From Bugula neritina (Eukaryota > Bryozoa > Gymnolaemata > Cheilostomatida > Bugulidae), in the NCBI GenBank assembly GCA_964035545.1, contig OZ037772.1, positions 10,977,818 through 11,041,817 of the forward strand: 64,000 nt of DNA, written 5' to 3'. Both the position numbers and the translations under genes were made by a program. Shown here piece by piece: positions 30,601 to 43,600 of this stretch (the stretch's first letter is position 1; every line of letters begins with the position of its first letter). A model generated the notes under the pieces. The model saw nothing but the letters and a program-made list of their open reading frames with translations, did no database searches and was not told the DNA's origin.

Positions 30601-31778
30601 TATATATATAAATATATGTATTTATATATATAAATATATTATATATATATAATATAAATTATAAGATACTACATTAATTTTAATTAATATAGTTTTATAG
30701 AACTTTTCAAAAGCTCATGAGTCATCATCATGAAAATAGCCCACAACTCACTTCTGCGGCATCTCGGGGCAACCGTCCACCGCCCGTTAAGACACGTTAT
30801 GACCTGAGTTCCTTCAAGGACATAGCCTGGTTCACAGGCGTACTGCACAGTGTTTCCTGTGTCTAGACCTTGGCCATTGTCAATATGCGGGATGGGTGGG
30901 CATGGTCCTGAAATATTAAGAAGAACTCAGGTTAAAGTTTGTTTTATACAGCTAATCCACTTTGTTCTTATAGTATATGGCAAAACTTTGTGAACCAGGA
31001 TAAATTAGAGAAAAATGTACAGAAAAACTACACCAAGAAAAAACAAAAAATTGGCGCATAAACAAAATATTAATAAGTATTGAGTAAGAGATAAAATTGT
31101 GCTAATGTATGCAGAACACGTATTAGTTATTCACAAGCATTTGAATAGTTAATTAGTGTTATAATGTAGGAGAAGAAAATGTGCTGAGTTAAACATGGTG
31201 ATGTAATGAGTTTGGTTAATCAAGTCTTCACTCTTTCTCTGCGATAGCTTAATTTTGTAATATGCTACGTTTTATAATATAATATTTGCAGTTGAAAGTG
31301 CACCAAATCTAGTGTACGAATAATTAACATGACATACTCAAGTGACAGTAAATTCAAATTAGCCAAATGTTAATGCTTAGGACAATTTCAATTTTAGCTG
31401 CAAATTATTTTTAAATGCTATTTAAAATTATACACATTATAAACAAACTTATAAACTGTAAGGATAGATGCTCTAATGAAGAACTATCTTCTCTTTTAAT
31501 TAGGGCAGGGCTATGGTTAGAATAAGATAGCAATATTATTAAATGCAGCCTAATTACATTGTGCTGCTGACTTTATATAACCTAGTGCTGCCGTCTCTAT
31601 ATAACAATTAAGTCTTACTTGGTGCTGCCGCTGTTGTAGTCCTGATTCTTCTATTTCTCCTGTTCCTTCGATTTTGATTTCTTCGTCTATTTGCAGGTCT
31701 CCTTTGAGCTTCCGCATTGTCCACTAGCAACGCCAATACTACCAAAACTGTGCACAGTGTTCCTACATACACTCTCAT
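24670..31778 (-). CDS. secreted six-sushi protein with Cys-rich C-terminal module
   Basis: Predicted 694-residue secreted protein. Exons, 5' to 3': 31619-31778, 30752-30907, 30046-30228, 29265-29438, 28834-28934, 28322-28451, 27447-27626, 26909-27112, 26374-26552, 25806-26003, 25376-25593, 24670-24871; every phase agrees. A signal peptide (to about residue 24, DNAEA) is followed by a basic Arg/Asn linker (RRPANRRRNQNRRNRR). Six sushi/CCP domains cover about 54-429; each is one exon except the fourth, which is split in two. Sushi domains are the binding modules of complement regulators and many adhesion proteins. Residues 430-694 match no family I know. They are Ala/Thr/Ser-rich with repeated pairs such as TIQCCKT and PIQCCET, and AACDSAV and AACDCAV. 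No membrane helix is seen. A role in extracellular matrix, mucus or humoral defence is possible, unproven. Confidence 0.82.
24985..25190 (+). mobile_element. decayed tRNA-derived SINE
   Basis: Plus-orientation member of the local SINE family: TTAGAGCGCTGGCCTAGTAA, then GCTCCTGTGCCACATCTGAA and GAATAAGTCCTTAGC. The B-box region is damaged. Lies in the last intron of gene E. Confidence 0.65.
27640..28110. repeat. AT-rich low-complexity tract
   Basis: Irregular TATTATTGTATTATTATA repetition in the intron between sushi exons 4b and 5 of gene E. Tyr/Ile/Leu-rich open frames here are composition artefacts. Confidence 0.7.
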
Positions 31779-32028
31779 CTGCGTTAATAGATAAACAATA
31801 ACCATAGAATAAGTTTAGTGTAGTATACTATACACTATTCTTTAAACATCTGCTCTCTAAACCAACATGTTATATCCAAAAGCTCTACAAGGAAAAGCTG
31901 AAAAGCTTTACAAAATGTTTCAAGAGCATACACATATGTAGTTTTTCAAACATTGCTAAGTGACATCTAAAAATACAAAACATAATCATGAAACAGAATG
32001 CATATATCGAGAGGTTTTAAGAACTTGC

Positions 32029-32195
32029 CTTGAAAGTAATTTCAGTCTAAAGTTTGGTATTAGTAGATGACACTTTGACTGTGCTGACTAGGCTGACACC
32101 CTGATTATATGCTGACACCCTGACTATATGCTGACACCCAGACACTATGCTGACACTCAGGCTGTGCTGACTAGATGAAACCCAGACTAGATCTG
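32029..32195 (-). other. possible 5' untranslated exon of gene E
   Basis: The start codon of E directly follows an AG acceptor (31779-31780), so an upstream non-coding exon is expected. A TATA box lies at 32220-32226. The stretch below it ends CTTTCAAG/GCAAGT at 32029, which could be a GC donor. The intron would be about 249 bp. The limits are inferred. Confidence 0.35.
32085..32175. repeat. minisatellite of about 20 bp near the start of gene E
   Basis: Four to five imperfect copies of TGCTGACACCCTGACTATA. It falls inside the proposed 5' untranslated exon of gene E. Confidence 0.7.
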
Positions 32196-32219
32196 TTCTC
32201 TCTCCAGAGCTCTCTCCAG

Positions 32220-32226
32220 TTTTATA
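32220..32226 (-). promoter_or_regulatory. TATA box of gene E (candidate)
   Basis: TATAAAA on the minus strand in the context GGTATAAAACTGGAGAG, about 440 bp upstream of the start codon of E and followed by a plausible untranslated exon. It is the only good TATA box I saw near this gene. Confidence 0.4.
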
Positions 32227-32229
32227 CCA

Positions 32230-34653
32230 TGACGGCTGCCACCCAAACCCCGTGCTCTGTAATCTGCCATCTTCAAGAACTAATGGAGTGTCTCATTGGT
32301 TTGGTGCAGAACCGCATAAAGACTCTCCTGTCAGCCTAATCCCTAGATGAAACAGTGCACTGCAGTTTGCTGTAATGACTTGAGTGCAAATACAAGTGGC
32401 TGCAGCATTTTCAGTACCTAAGTTGAAGGCAGCAAGTTATCTGGGCGAGAAATATTCTTTGAATATTCCAGATTACAACACAATGTTTTATAACTGCGTT
32501 ACTGATAATATATAATTATGAAATATATATATATGTTATATATTTTTATAATATATAATTCATAGTATGCTGCATCATATGCAAGTTATAAAAAGATATA
32601 ATATATAATTTGTTGTATTATATTTTGTATATTGCATAATATGTATTATATTGATTCTATTATTTTGTTTATAATATATTTTGTAAGATACATACTGTAT
32701 AACATATACAAAACTTGAATAATTGATGACATTCTGTTGGCACTAGTAAAGCTAATTCACTCTTCAAATGTAATAGTATAATAAAATAGGTTGTTAAAAT
32801 ATAATGATATGAAAATTGTATAATGCAATATATACATATTATATTATGCATTACAGTATGTTCTATAAAACATTATAATTGATTATACATTAGATTATTT
32901 TTTGTTATTTTATATTATTTTAATTACTTTAGATAAAGGCTAGTGTATAATTGTTTGTAAGTAGTTACGTGCTATTACTATAATGCTTTGCTTCTGTGTT
33001 TTTAATAACATGTTATCATTAAATGTCTCAAATAATTTTCATGGAAATCATTTCAAACATTTGACTATAACATGTTATTAAAAACACAAGATTTCTATGC
33101 TACCAGAAGCTAAGAGTATGAACAATAATAATTATCAAACACTTTTATGAGCTCAGAATTTGGTTTTAATGCATACAATTGCTGGGCGGGTTAAAATAGA
33201 GCTAATGGATTGTTTCCCCTTGACTAGTAATTTGGATAATTAGTAGTTAATGAATTGCAGATTAAGTCTTGGGGGTAAGTGGGCGGAACCTCTAATCCAT
33301 GAGGATAAAATACAAGATAATCTCTTAAAGCCTTAGATCCTACCTGTAGCTGACAATTGTATCGCTATTGGGAACACCTCTCTTCATTGTGGTAAATATT
33401 TCAGCTAGAACTAAAGATATGAAGAAAGGTTGTTTCACTTTCTAAGATTTTGAAAACAATTATGTAATAGAATAGTGGAGATGTTATCTTTCCTAAACAC
33501 ACAATGGTATTACACCCATGTGTTGCCTTGTACCAAGTGAGCTGATGCTTGTTGTAGTGTAGAGATAATTAGCCAATGAAGAGCAACAATTAACTCTCAG
33601 TTTATCTCTTAGATCTACTCAGTTTGAGCTGCAGAATTGCAAGTTCATTTCTTACAGCTATTACGCTGTAAAATGGGTAATAAAAGTGAATCTTTAATGT
33701 TGTCATCTACCTTGTGTAAACTTTAGCTACTGTCAGTGGCAAAACCAGTTTTACATTACAATAATAGAATAAAATATTTTCTAATTTAGTTATAATATAG
33801 AATTGTAGCTGAGTCATGAAATGTATCAATATAATGTCAGACGTGAAGAAATATATAATGAATAATGGGAGAGTATTGAAGACAGGGGAATGAAAAAGAG
33901 GCTGGTTATCAACAAATCTTTAACCCTGATTGGTGGCTTTTAAATGTTTCTATCTAACATTAACAACTTGAAGTCATTATTTATAGCACCAGCCAGTAAA
34001 ATCTCAAAGAATATTATCAAAGATAGTTTATTTTTCAGTTTTGTTTGAATAATTATATTTCAATTATCATTCTTATGGGTTACATATTATTGGTGATATA
34101 TTATTGATTATAGTTTTTGTTATATTTTATTGAAAACTAATTAGCAGCTGGCGTTGAAGGCAATATTTTTATTTAACAAAGATGTACTAATTTTTGATAA
34201 GAAAACATGTAGGAAGATATATAATAGGTTTACTATATAAAAGTAGTAATGTTTAAGTACAAATAAGCAACATCATTTCTGTAGAAAAGCACATTTGTCT
34301 TCTATTAGCAGTGCATAAAAGTAGAAATTAAATATTGGCATTAAGTTTGACCCTTTAACAGCAATTTCTAAGCTCAATAAAACTGGACGATTTATGATGC
34401 CTTCAAATGGCATTTATTCAACTCAAAAAATGAAAATTTTGAGTTAAATACCTTCAGTTGATCAGGAAATTCTTAACAACTTTATAACAATAGTTTAGCT
34501 ATATTAAATTGACTCAGTTTTGTATCTCGCTAATGGTGACATGCAATAAAAAGTATTTAATAGATTATATTCAATAATGACAAGAATAGCTATAAAAAGG
34601 CACTAACCATATTAGAGTATATAGAATGTATGAGTTTTTTTACTTAGGGAACT
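32230..34653. other. spacer between gene E and innexin F
   Basis: AT-rich, no gene recognised. It holds the hairpin element at 32996-33087. AATAAA on the minus strand at 34413-34418 could be the polyadenylation signal of innexin F. Confidence 0.45.
32996..33087. repeat. inverted-repeat element, 21-bp perfect arms
   Basis: GTGTTTTTAATAACATGTTA plus one base at 32996-33016 is exactly reverse-complemented at 33067-33087. The interior is also partly self-complementary (AAATGTCTCAAAT and ATTTCAAACATTT). A 92-bp foldback element or very short MITE; no target-site duplication assigned. Confidence 0.6.
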
Positions 34654-37600
34654 CTATGCATCAGAATTTAAAGATTTGGATTCTGGGTTAAAATCTTCTT
34701 TACCAGAGTGATGTTTCTTCCACTTCTTGTACAGTTCAGTGATTATCTCCCCAGCAACAACGTCTGTCGTATTTTGGGCAATCAGTCTCATGCAAAACAC
34801 TCCATCCAGACATAGGTACTGCCCTGTAAACACATGTTATATGAGAGTGAGTGAGTGAGTGAGTGAGTGAGTGAGTGAGTGAGTGAGTGAGTGAGTGAGT
34901 GAGTGAGTGAGTGAGTGAGTGAGTGAATGAGTGAGTGAGTGTTACTGATTTAATAAATGAAAGAGATAGTTGTGAGTTAAGGTAGAGTAATCAAGTATTG
35001 GCTACGTAAGAAAGTGAGTCTAATATCATAGAGTAGTTAGTGAGTATAAATATTAGGCAGGGAAAGTTATAACCAAAAGGAAGAAGAACGTCACACCTAC
35101 CAATAAAAACGTCCACATCATGCATATCAGAATGGCTGTCTGCGTCCACCACTCTCATGATATTCAGATACTTCAAGATAAAGTTCTTGCCAGCTCCTGG
35201 TCTCAGTGTCTTTAGCAGCCAAATCAACAGTCCTAAACACAATCACTCTTTCACTTAGTATACGCACTCTTAGCCAGTGTTTCTCAAAGCACAGTTATAC
35301 ATGAGGAGCATAGTGATATCAACCTACACAACCTCATGAGACAAGTAAAGAACATTTTAAGAACCCAGATGCAGTTTTGCAAATTTATTTATATAATAAA
35401 TTGAAATTCCTTCCTAGTTTTATAAAGTTGATTTGGATTATATGTCCAAAATACTTAAAACGGTTTATAAATGGTGTAAATGCAGTAGTGTAGAAATTGA
35501 GCAAAGTCTACTTTTTGGATGAAAATTTAGCAAAAGAAGTTCTCAACCCTTGCCCACAAAAAAGTATTTATTAAAGAATCAAAGAGCCTAGGCTATTAGG
35601 ATTTGCCTGCTACAGCACCTTAATATGCTATAAACAGTGTCTAAGGTGAAGTGAAAAGCCTCAGGGTGATAGAGAGAGCTTACCCACAATGCTGAGAGCC
35701 GCTACAATCACCAGCCACCACCAAATCACCAAAAATATCTTCTCATTAAACAGGTTCACGGTCAACACACATTGCAGGGTGTATCTCTGGATGTTACTGC
35801 CCATTCGTCGTACCTACAACGTGGACACATATATTGACTACCACCTTCATATCTCTACTAGTTTTATTTTGATGTAATAAGGTAGTTGTAAAAAATTTCT
35901 GAAATAATATTGGTAACTTTATAAAGTAATTGATGCATTTTCTACATATTATTAGGATAATAGGATGCATATGATTATAGTTTCAAATAAAATTCTATGA
36001 AATATTCTTTCAATTTTCAATAACAGTTTGTAGCTTTCTGTCAAATGCTCTATCAGAAGATCTATTCAACCAGATCATACAAAAAAAGTTAGCCATAAAC
36101 TAAATTCTTATAGAGCCCATCTGAATTTAGGGGACATCTATTTGAGCACCCTTATAAACTTTCCTGACTGTAGAGCTCCATGTCTATATCTAACAACCAC
36201 CATAAGCTAAAATTTCAGCTACATGCAGTCCTATGACTTTGAAACTCATTAATGATACTGACCGCAAAGTCACAGTAAGTAATTCTCGGGAACATCGGGT
36301 TCTCAAGGTAAGCTCCGTCATCTTTCATAAGTGTTTGAAGGGCTCTGTATCCGTAGTCTGCATATCCGTCACCTGTATCATACCCACTAGTTATAAGAAT
36401 AAGCTAATAATAGAGTGCAAACGATATCTTAAGTTGGAGTTGTGGCCCACAAGAGTGTAGAGCATTTTACTTCATATAATTAGTGCACTTAATAGTCATA
36501 TTTAATCATTTTTTGCCATTTTTAGCTATAAAAAACATTAATAAGCTCAGTTTTTCGCTACAGTAGAAGCACAGTAGATAAAGTTGGAGTTGTGCTCTTT
36601 CACGCTGAACTATAGAGGTAGAAATAAACAAAGTTGGGAAATGTAAATCTTACCCATCATAAGTTGAAGCATGAAAATAAGTGCAATGGGTGCGGCAATG
36701 TACAGCAGCTTGGTGATCAGATACATGAAGAACAGGTATCGGCCATATTTGTTTCCCAGAGGAATCTTTGTCTGTAACACAGAGTTATCCTTCCTCTACC
36801 AATTTCACTACTTAGCAGTTATCTTTCTTTGAATTGTTACTATTATTTGGTTAATAATTTGCACAACTTTTAAAGCAGTCATGAGTTGGTTATAAAATTT
36901 CTTCAATTCATGACTCGATAATGTGCAAAAGGCAGCCATTTTTAAAATGGCTGCCTTTTGCATGATATATAACCTCAACTGGAACCAAATTCACAGAGTA
37001 CTCATATGTTTATGGTGTATCAAGTATAGCATTTATTGAGCTATTCAGATGTCTATGATATATAAAGTAAAGGAGCTATACTAGATTATTCAGATGTCTA
37101 TGGCATAGAGTACATAACACTCACAGAGCTACCCAGATGTCTATGGTAGGTGATGTGGCGGTCTAGCTGCTCTACTAAGTACTTGTTGGTGTCGTCTCTA
37201 GTGGCCGGGTTCAGATTATCAGCACTGCAGGCTACTTTGGTAATTGCCTCCACATCATAACCACTGGTTGCCATGGCAAACTTCCAGAAATACGCTGTAA
37301 ACATCATTGTATACTAATGCTACTGTCTCTGTCCCGGTAAGGCTATAGACTGTGTTACTTATCATGCTGACAACATCGTTTGAGGGCTTTCAACGTGGCC
37401 CATAAGCAAGTATGAATTAATGCCTTTTCTGACATCACCAATGTGCTACTCGAATTTGACCAATCACATGCAATGTTCTATCTACCCAGTGCTTTAACCA
37501 TTAGATGTCATAAACGATTCTATAATGCATTATAATGAAAAAATATTTTACAACATAAATAACACTATTCATTAACTACTATAATAATAACATTTATTTG

Positions 37601-40600
37601 ACAGTAAAGCCATAATCTCAAGTTTCTGGTTGTTATGTTGTTATTTTCTGCTATATTTTATGCATTTCACGCAGTTTTGCCAAATTGCCAAAGCTTTGAG
37701 TGTTGTCATAGAAATGATAATACTTTGTACTGCAGCAGACATGCCATGAATTATCATATTTCGAAATAAACCAGGAAAAATCCTTGAAGTTATATATTCA
37801 TCAGCCAAAACACTTGTTTTAAGTATTATCAATGTTCAAGGCTTTAGCAATCAATTGTATTACAGACAAAAAATTGGAGATTTGAATTTCTAATTGATTA
37901 GTCATGGGTATCATTCTACAAGTTGAATTTGAAATTCTGCCAGAGGTTTGAACTTTAGGTCTAAAGTTTCACGGGATATGTTACTAAACTAGGTTAACAA
38001 ATATATAGATATAGTCGCAGTACCCGCCAGAGATTTGAACTTTAGGTATAAAGTTCTCATTGCTCTTACAGGATGCCACTAACACTAGGTCAAAGAGTAG
38101 AGGAAGACATAGCCTTAGTACCTGGGATAGCGATAACCAGAATCATGAATCCGAGTATGATGGGCACCCACTGGTAGTAGGGCAACTCCTGATGTCTAGC
38201 AGAGCTGTGGTCTGGACTCGCCAAGTTTACAGGTCCGGGCAAGTTGGCGTCTGGTGCAATGTAGTACGTGTTTTTGATCTGTAGAACAGAAGAGCAAGTT
38301 GAAACAACATGCTTACCATGAATGAATGCAAATTGAAGGGTTATTTTTGTTGTAGAGTTTAGGCTATTGAATGATTTGCGGGCATTCTCTTTCACACTAC
38401 TTTTTTCATCTCCGTAAAAAACACACACCCAGGCAACAAACAAATACTACACACTGGATGAATTACATATAACTTTTACTTATGTAAGCTAGAGTTGAGC
38501 AACTACAATTTTTCAATGTAATATTAATTTCATAGCGAAGCTTGTGCTTTGAAAAAAATTTTATTTTATAAAAGTACAACAAGTACATAGGGGTTATATA
38601 CCTTTTGTAAAAACTGAAATAATGTTCTAAAGATTGCGATGAATTTTCAATATATAAAAAAATACATCTTCCAGAATGGCTTAGCCAGGTATATATACAA
38701 AATGTTAGTAATTTTAGTATAAATTTCATTAATAAATCACAGAATTTCACAATAAGTTACAGCAGGCTTGACTTATAATTTTTTGTCATGGAATTTACAT
38801 AAACACAAGTTTAAATCATCACTTTTATTATTAAAAAATAAATATTGGTTTGCAAAAGTTATAGGTTTAGGTAAAAAGCAAGTTTTTAGTATTATTAGAA
38901 TAGTATATATAGTAGTATTATGAATTTTTTCTGAGAAAATAACTTCTTTTGCTACATTTTCAAACTATAACACAGGCTTTTCTCAATTTCTCCATTACTG
39001 CATCAAACTCTAAAACTTTTTGAGAACTAAGTGGAATTGCTCACATTATTTTGCATGGAAACAGCAAAAATTTTGCTAAAAGCAGGGCAAAAAGCATGCA
39101 AGAGAAATATAGAGTCCTAGTATAAGACGAAAGCTTCACGTCCATGGCATGATTACGTACTGTAGGTATATAGTTATACTACTTAGAGACAATTCAACAG
39201 GTAGACTTGCTACATGTTGTATAGTTATACTACTTAGAGACAATTCAACAGGTAGACTTGCTACATGTTGTATAGTTATACTACTTAGAGACAATTCAAC
39301 AGGTAGACTTGCTACATGTTGTATAGTTATACTACTTAGAGACAATTCAACAGGTAGACTTGCTACATGTTGTATAGTTATACTACTTAGAGACAATTCA
39401 ACAGGTAGACTTGCTACATGTTGTATAGTTATACTACTTAGAGACAATTCAACAGGTAGACTTGCTACATGTTGTATAGTTATACTACTTAGAGACAATT
39501 CAACTGGTAGATTTGCTATAGGAACACATTTTTTACTGATTGATAAACAAGTGACAATAGCAGTTCCTGCTGACGCGAGCTGCTTCTAGTCAGCTGACCT
39601 TTAAAGACATCACTAAATATCTGTCTCCTATCCTGGCATCTTTACCCTAGCCTTAGTTCCCTGCATACCATCTACCAGCAATATTATTATTATAGTTGAA
39701 TGCTGAAGAGCTAGCTGGTCTTGAGGCTATATGGAAGCAAGCCATGATAGCACTAGAGGGTTGTTTACATTTCTGTTATAAACAGTAGTTACATGAGTAT
39801 CAAATGATCATCAACTACTGTCAACAGAGCCTATGTAAACTAAACTGTGTATATGTAATGACACAGCATAATAAACACAAGATGGCTCCTGGATTCTTTC
39901 AAACAGAATACATAGAGCTGTTCCTGCTAGAGTGCTACTAAACTGTGTATTTTGTGATGCTGTGATGCAAAATTTTTCATAGAGTTTTGTAAGCAACTAA
40001 AAAATATACCAAGGAGTCAAGCTGACTGCAAAGTTGCAGTATTTTCATTTATACTTGTGTATATAAGTTTTCATTATACTTGTGAAAATAGCTACCAATG
40101 ATAGCCAAAATAAATTTTAAATTATAAATTTTTATTACTATAAAATAAGTTTTTTAGATGTGCCCAACACACCGTATTCACCTTCATATCTGATTAACTA
40201 TGTGCATAGAGTATAAACCACTGAACTGAAACTATAACCCTTATAGTTCAATGGTATAAACTACATTACAGAGAAACGGGACTTTTCAGAACTTTATAGG
40301 GAATCGTCTTCTTTTTAATGTTGAATTGTGACAATTTAACCTCAATATTAACGCTGTTACTTTTTATTGATTGAAAAATTAGTTTTAAATTTTGACCTAT
40401 AAACACAATTTAAATTTTTTATCAATAATAATTACATACTAGTTAGTCAACATAAAACCTCATTTCATTCCTTTTTCACCAATTACTTTTCTTAGATGCT
40501 TAGCTCAAGCCAAGTCTGTTTAAACCAAAATCTAGGTCAACCAGGTAAGTTAAATTATTTATAAAAGTTTACCTTATATGGGAGTACTCAAGTATCAAAT

Positions 40601-43600
40601 GATAGCCAGGCTGATGCCCTTGTAAGCTAGTGTATAGTGTAATATTATTATCTTTTTATTAGTTAGATGAGCTTTGTGTCAATATACAATGTCAATTCCA
40701 ACTGATAGCTGTAGCATAGGAGACAGCCAGTTAGCCGTTAGTTGCTGTAAATGCGTTGAAGACTTGTTGCTTTATATCTACACCAATCCCACAAGCTGTG
40801 GAATAAATGGAGCACATTTGAAGTCAGAAGAAATGAGCATATGTTTTCATTAAAATTCAAAAAAAACTTTTAAAGTTGATTTACATTTGAGGAAGAGTGC
40901 ACATCTGAAAAGTTTTAATTTGTATATTTAGTTCAACTTATTACATAATGTTTTGCAAACCCGAAGTTTGGCTCCACTATTTAGCATAAAAAACCAATTT
41001 TCCAGCATCTGACAGAATATAAAAAAAACAATTACTTGTAAACCAAGTTTTTTTCATTAAACTTTATTAATATATTTGACTAGCAGCCAACTAGTGAACA
41101 AACAATGTGTTTGTCACAATACTATATGATCAACTGCAGATTTCACTTGTATTGCCTCTACACTGAATGCTTTACTGTAGATATCACTTGCTGAACTTTG
41201 AAACCTCCTGCTGGTTCACACAATAGTAGATGCATACAATCTAATGTTTTTACCATTCATAATAAAGCAATGTAAGTTACAGATAAATTAACTAAAAAAC
41301 TGTGAGCAACTTTACTGTATACATGACCACCCAGGACAAACTCTAGTAAGATTAAAAATTGATTCAAGTTTTTTATGGCTGACAAGCTTTGAAAATGGTT
41401 TCCAACATGAAATATCTGGTTAGGTGTGGATTTGTCATTCCAAACTTAATACTCCCTTACAACAGAAGTTAACTCATTAATATTGTTGATTATTAAATCT
41501 TTTTCACCCGTAGAGCAATTTTTGCAGGTGAACTGCTTAATATTTCGAAAAGCTTCTCAGAATTTCCTTAAATGGCTATGATCTAAATAATAAGGATGGC
41601 AAACAGCAATCAACTTTGGTACAGTATAGTGGAGAAATCATGAAAGCCTTCTTTCCATATAAGAAAGATGATATGTAAAATAAGTTTAAACTTGTCCCCT
41701 TCAAACGCAATTCCATTAAAGAACTCTCGTTAACCATAATTTAATTAAAGAACTTAAGCTATCAAAATTTCTCTATTACTGCACCTAAATGTAGGTAAAA
41801 GTTTTGCAAAGGTCACCAAGGTCGTTTCCACGGCAACCTGATGCCATACCTACCCAGCAGTAATTGTCAGCGTACTTTATCCAGTTGTCGTGAAACTCTT
41901 TGGGTGTGAAACAGTCAATGGGGTCACCGACATACGTCTTGGTAACCAGAAAGAGGGAGGATACAACTATGAGCCCTACACATAAAGAGCTACAGGTTAG
42001 AAATCACGGGCTAAGCTGGTGAAAGTACATGTAGATTATAATAAAGCTCACTGAAAATGGGTTAGAACACGGATGTCCAACCTTTTCAGAGTACTGGCTA
42101 CCAGAAAGGAATATTCTGTGGTGAGGGCCACATTGTAAACTTTAGTTTGAGCTGGAGGGCCACAGCGTCAATATTTTCATATTATTTTATTCAAAATTTT
42201 AGGAGTCATTACACAATAAAGTCACAATAGTTAATGCTGGCTACATGTTTTGTAGAATGTGTATGAACAAGATGTTTAAAAGGTGGTTTTTACTCTAATT
42301 CATGTATACTGTAAAAAATAATTTCAGTTGTATATCTTTGAGGGCCACATAAATGTAGGCTAAGGGGCCACATCCTGCCCTGGGGCCGCCTGTTGGGCAG
42401 CCCTAGGTTAGATGACAGAAATATCAGTCTCTACATAAAGAGTTGTGCCCTCGTAACAAATGATGCCGTGGTATGCAACTATAGGAGGACAATACAGAAA
42501 CTGGTAGGGAGGGGTTACAGTACCATTCAATAGAGAGTGAATGCATTGCATCACCCTGTTTGGTCCAGATTAGATAGGATGTTGAGAGGCTGCCATGTCT
42601 ATGACACTGAATAAATATTTGTATAGCTTAGTATTATAGACCTACACTCCTTGAGCACTGCTTAGACACATGTTAAGGCGTATCAACTCATGTTACCATC
42701 ATTTGGGAAATTGACTCTAAATTACAAAATCATCAACTGATGTTGGTTGATAAGGAGTGGATATCAAATTTCACATTAGGCACATTTTTACAATCATTTT
42801 CAAAAGGTTTGATAAAATCTAATTAAACTCTCTCATAAGTATTTATAGTTTGCAGGAGCTTTTAAACCCTGAAGTATTTAATTCTTCAATCGGCTGGGGG
42901 TAAAAATCTCCCTCCCCATAAACTCCCTCCATCTTTACACTCTTCTACAGGCCTGCATTGTAAATTCATGTATAATGCTTTTATATACCAACAAGCAATC
43001 TGGTTTTATTGTACTTTGTAGTTTAATTTTGGTCTTTCATTGATAAGGAGTAACAATATGTATGCTCTTCTACTTCAGTGGTTAAAGATGAAAGGTTAAA
43101 AGTTGGTAACTCAGTTGATACAAACTGAAATGAGAAGCTGTGTGAGTCAGAGTTTGTCCCTTCCCTACATGCTAGACTACAATCACATAGTAATTGCTAA
43201 CAAGTAAACCTGAAGAGTTATTGAGTCTATAATAAAGTTTACTTCTAACTAGTATAACAACCTATTTTAAATTAAAATGCAAATTCTATTTGATGCTTCA
43301 AGTCACTCAGTGCACTTCACTTTGTTCTTGTGATAAAAAATAACTTGATAGATCAAGGTATAATAAGTCACACTACAAGCTTGGCCAATTTAAAATCAAT
43401 TCTCCAAAAATTATCTAAAAGAGGTTGTGACTTTGAAAAGTCAACATTAATTATCAAAGCTTTACAGTGGCTAGGAATTCAAAAATGAATTTAAATTAAT
43501 AGTAAGGAGTTGTGAGTTACTGCAAACAAGGTAGTTCTAGATTATTGGCTTAAAATGACAAACCACAGGCTATAAAGAACTAGGAAGAATATGCAGAGTA

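Noticed and set aside
33340-33420. A GTAGG donor after CAGCTACAG with an upstream ATG on the minus strand
   Set aside because: Joining it to the exon of gene E at 31778 would create an immediate stop, and there is a better leader candidate at 32029-32195.
39167-39515. Possible CRISPR array (regular direct repeats)
   Set aside because: There are no unique spacers; the 51-bp units are contiguous and identical, and the DNA is animal. It is a minisatellite.
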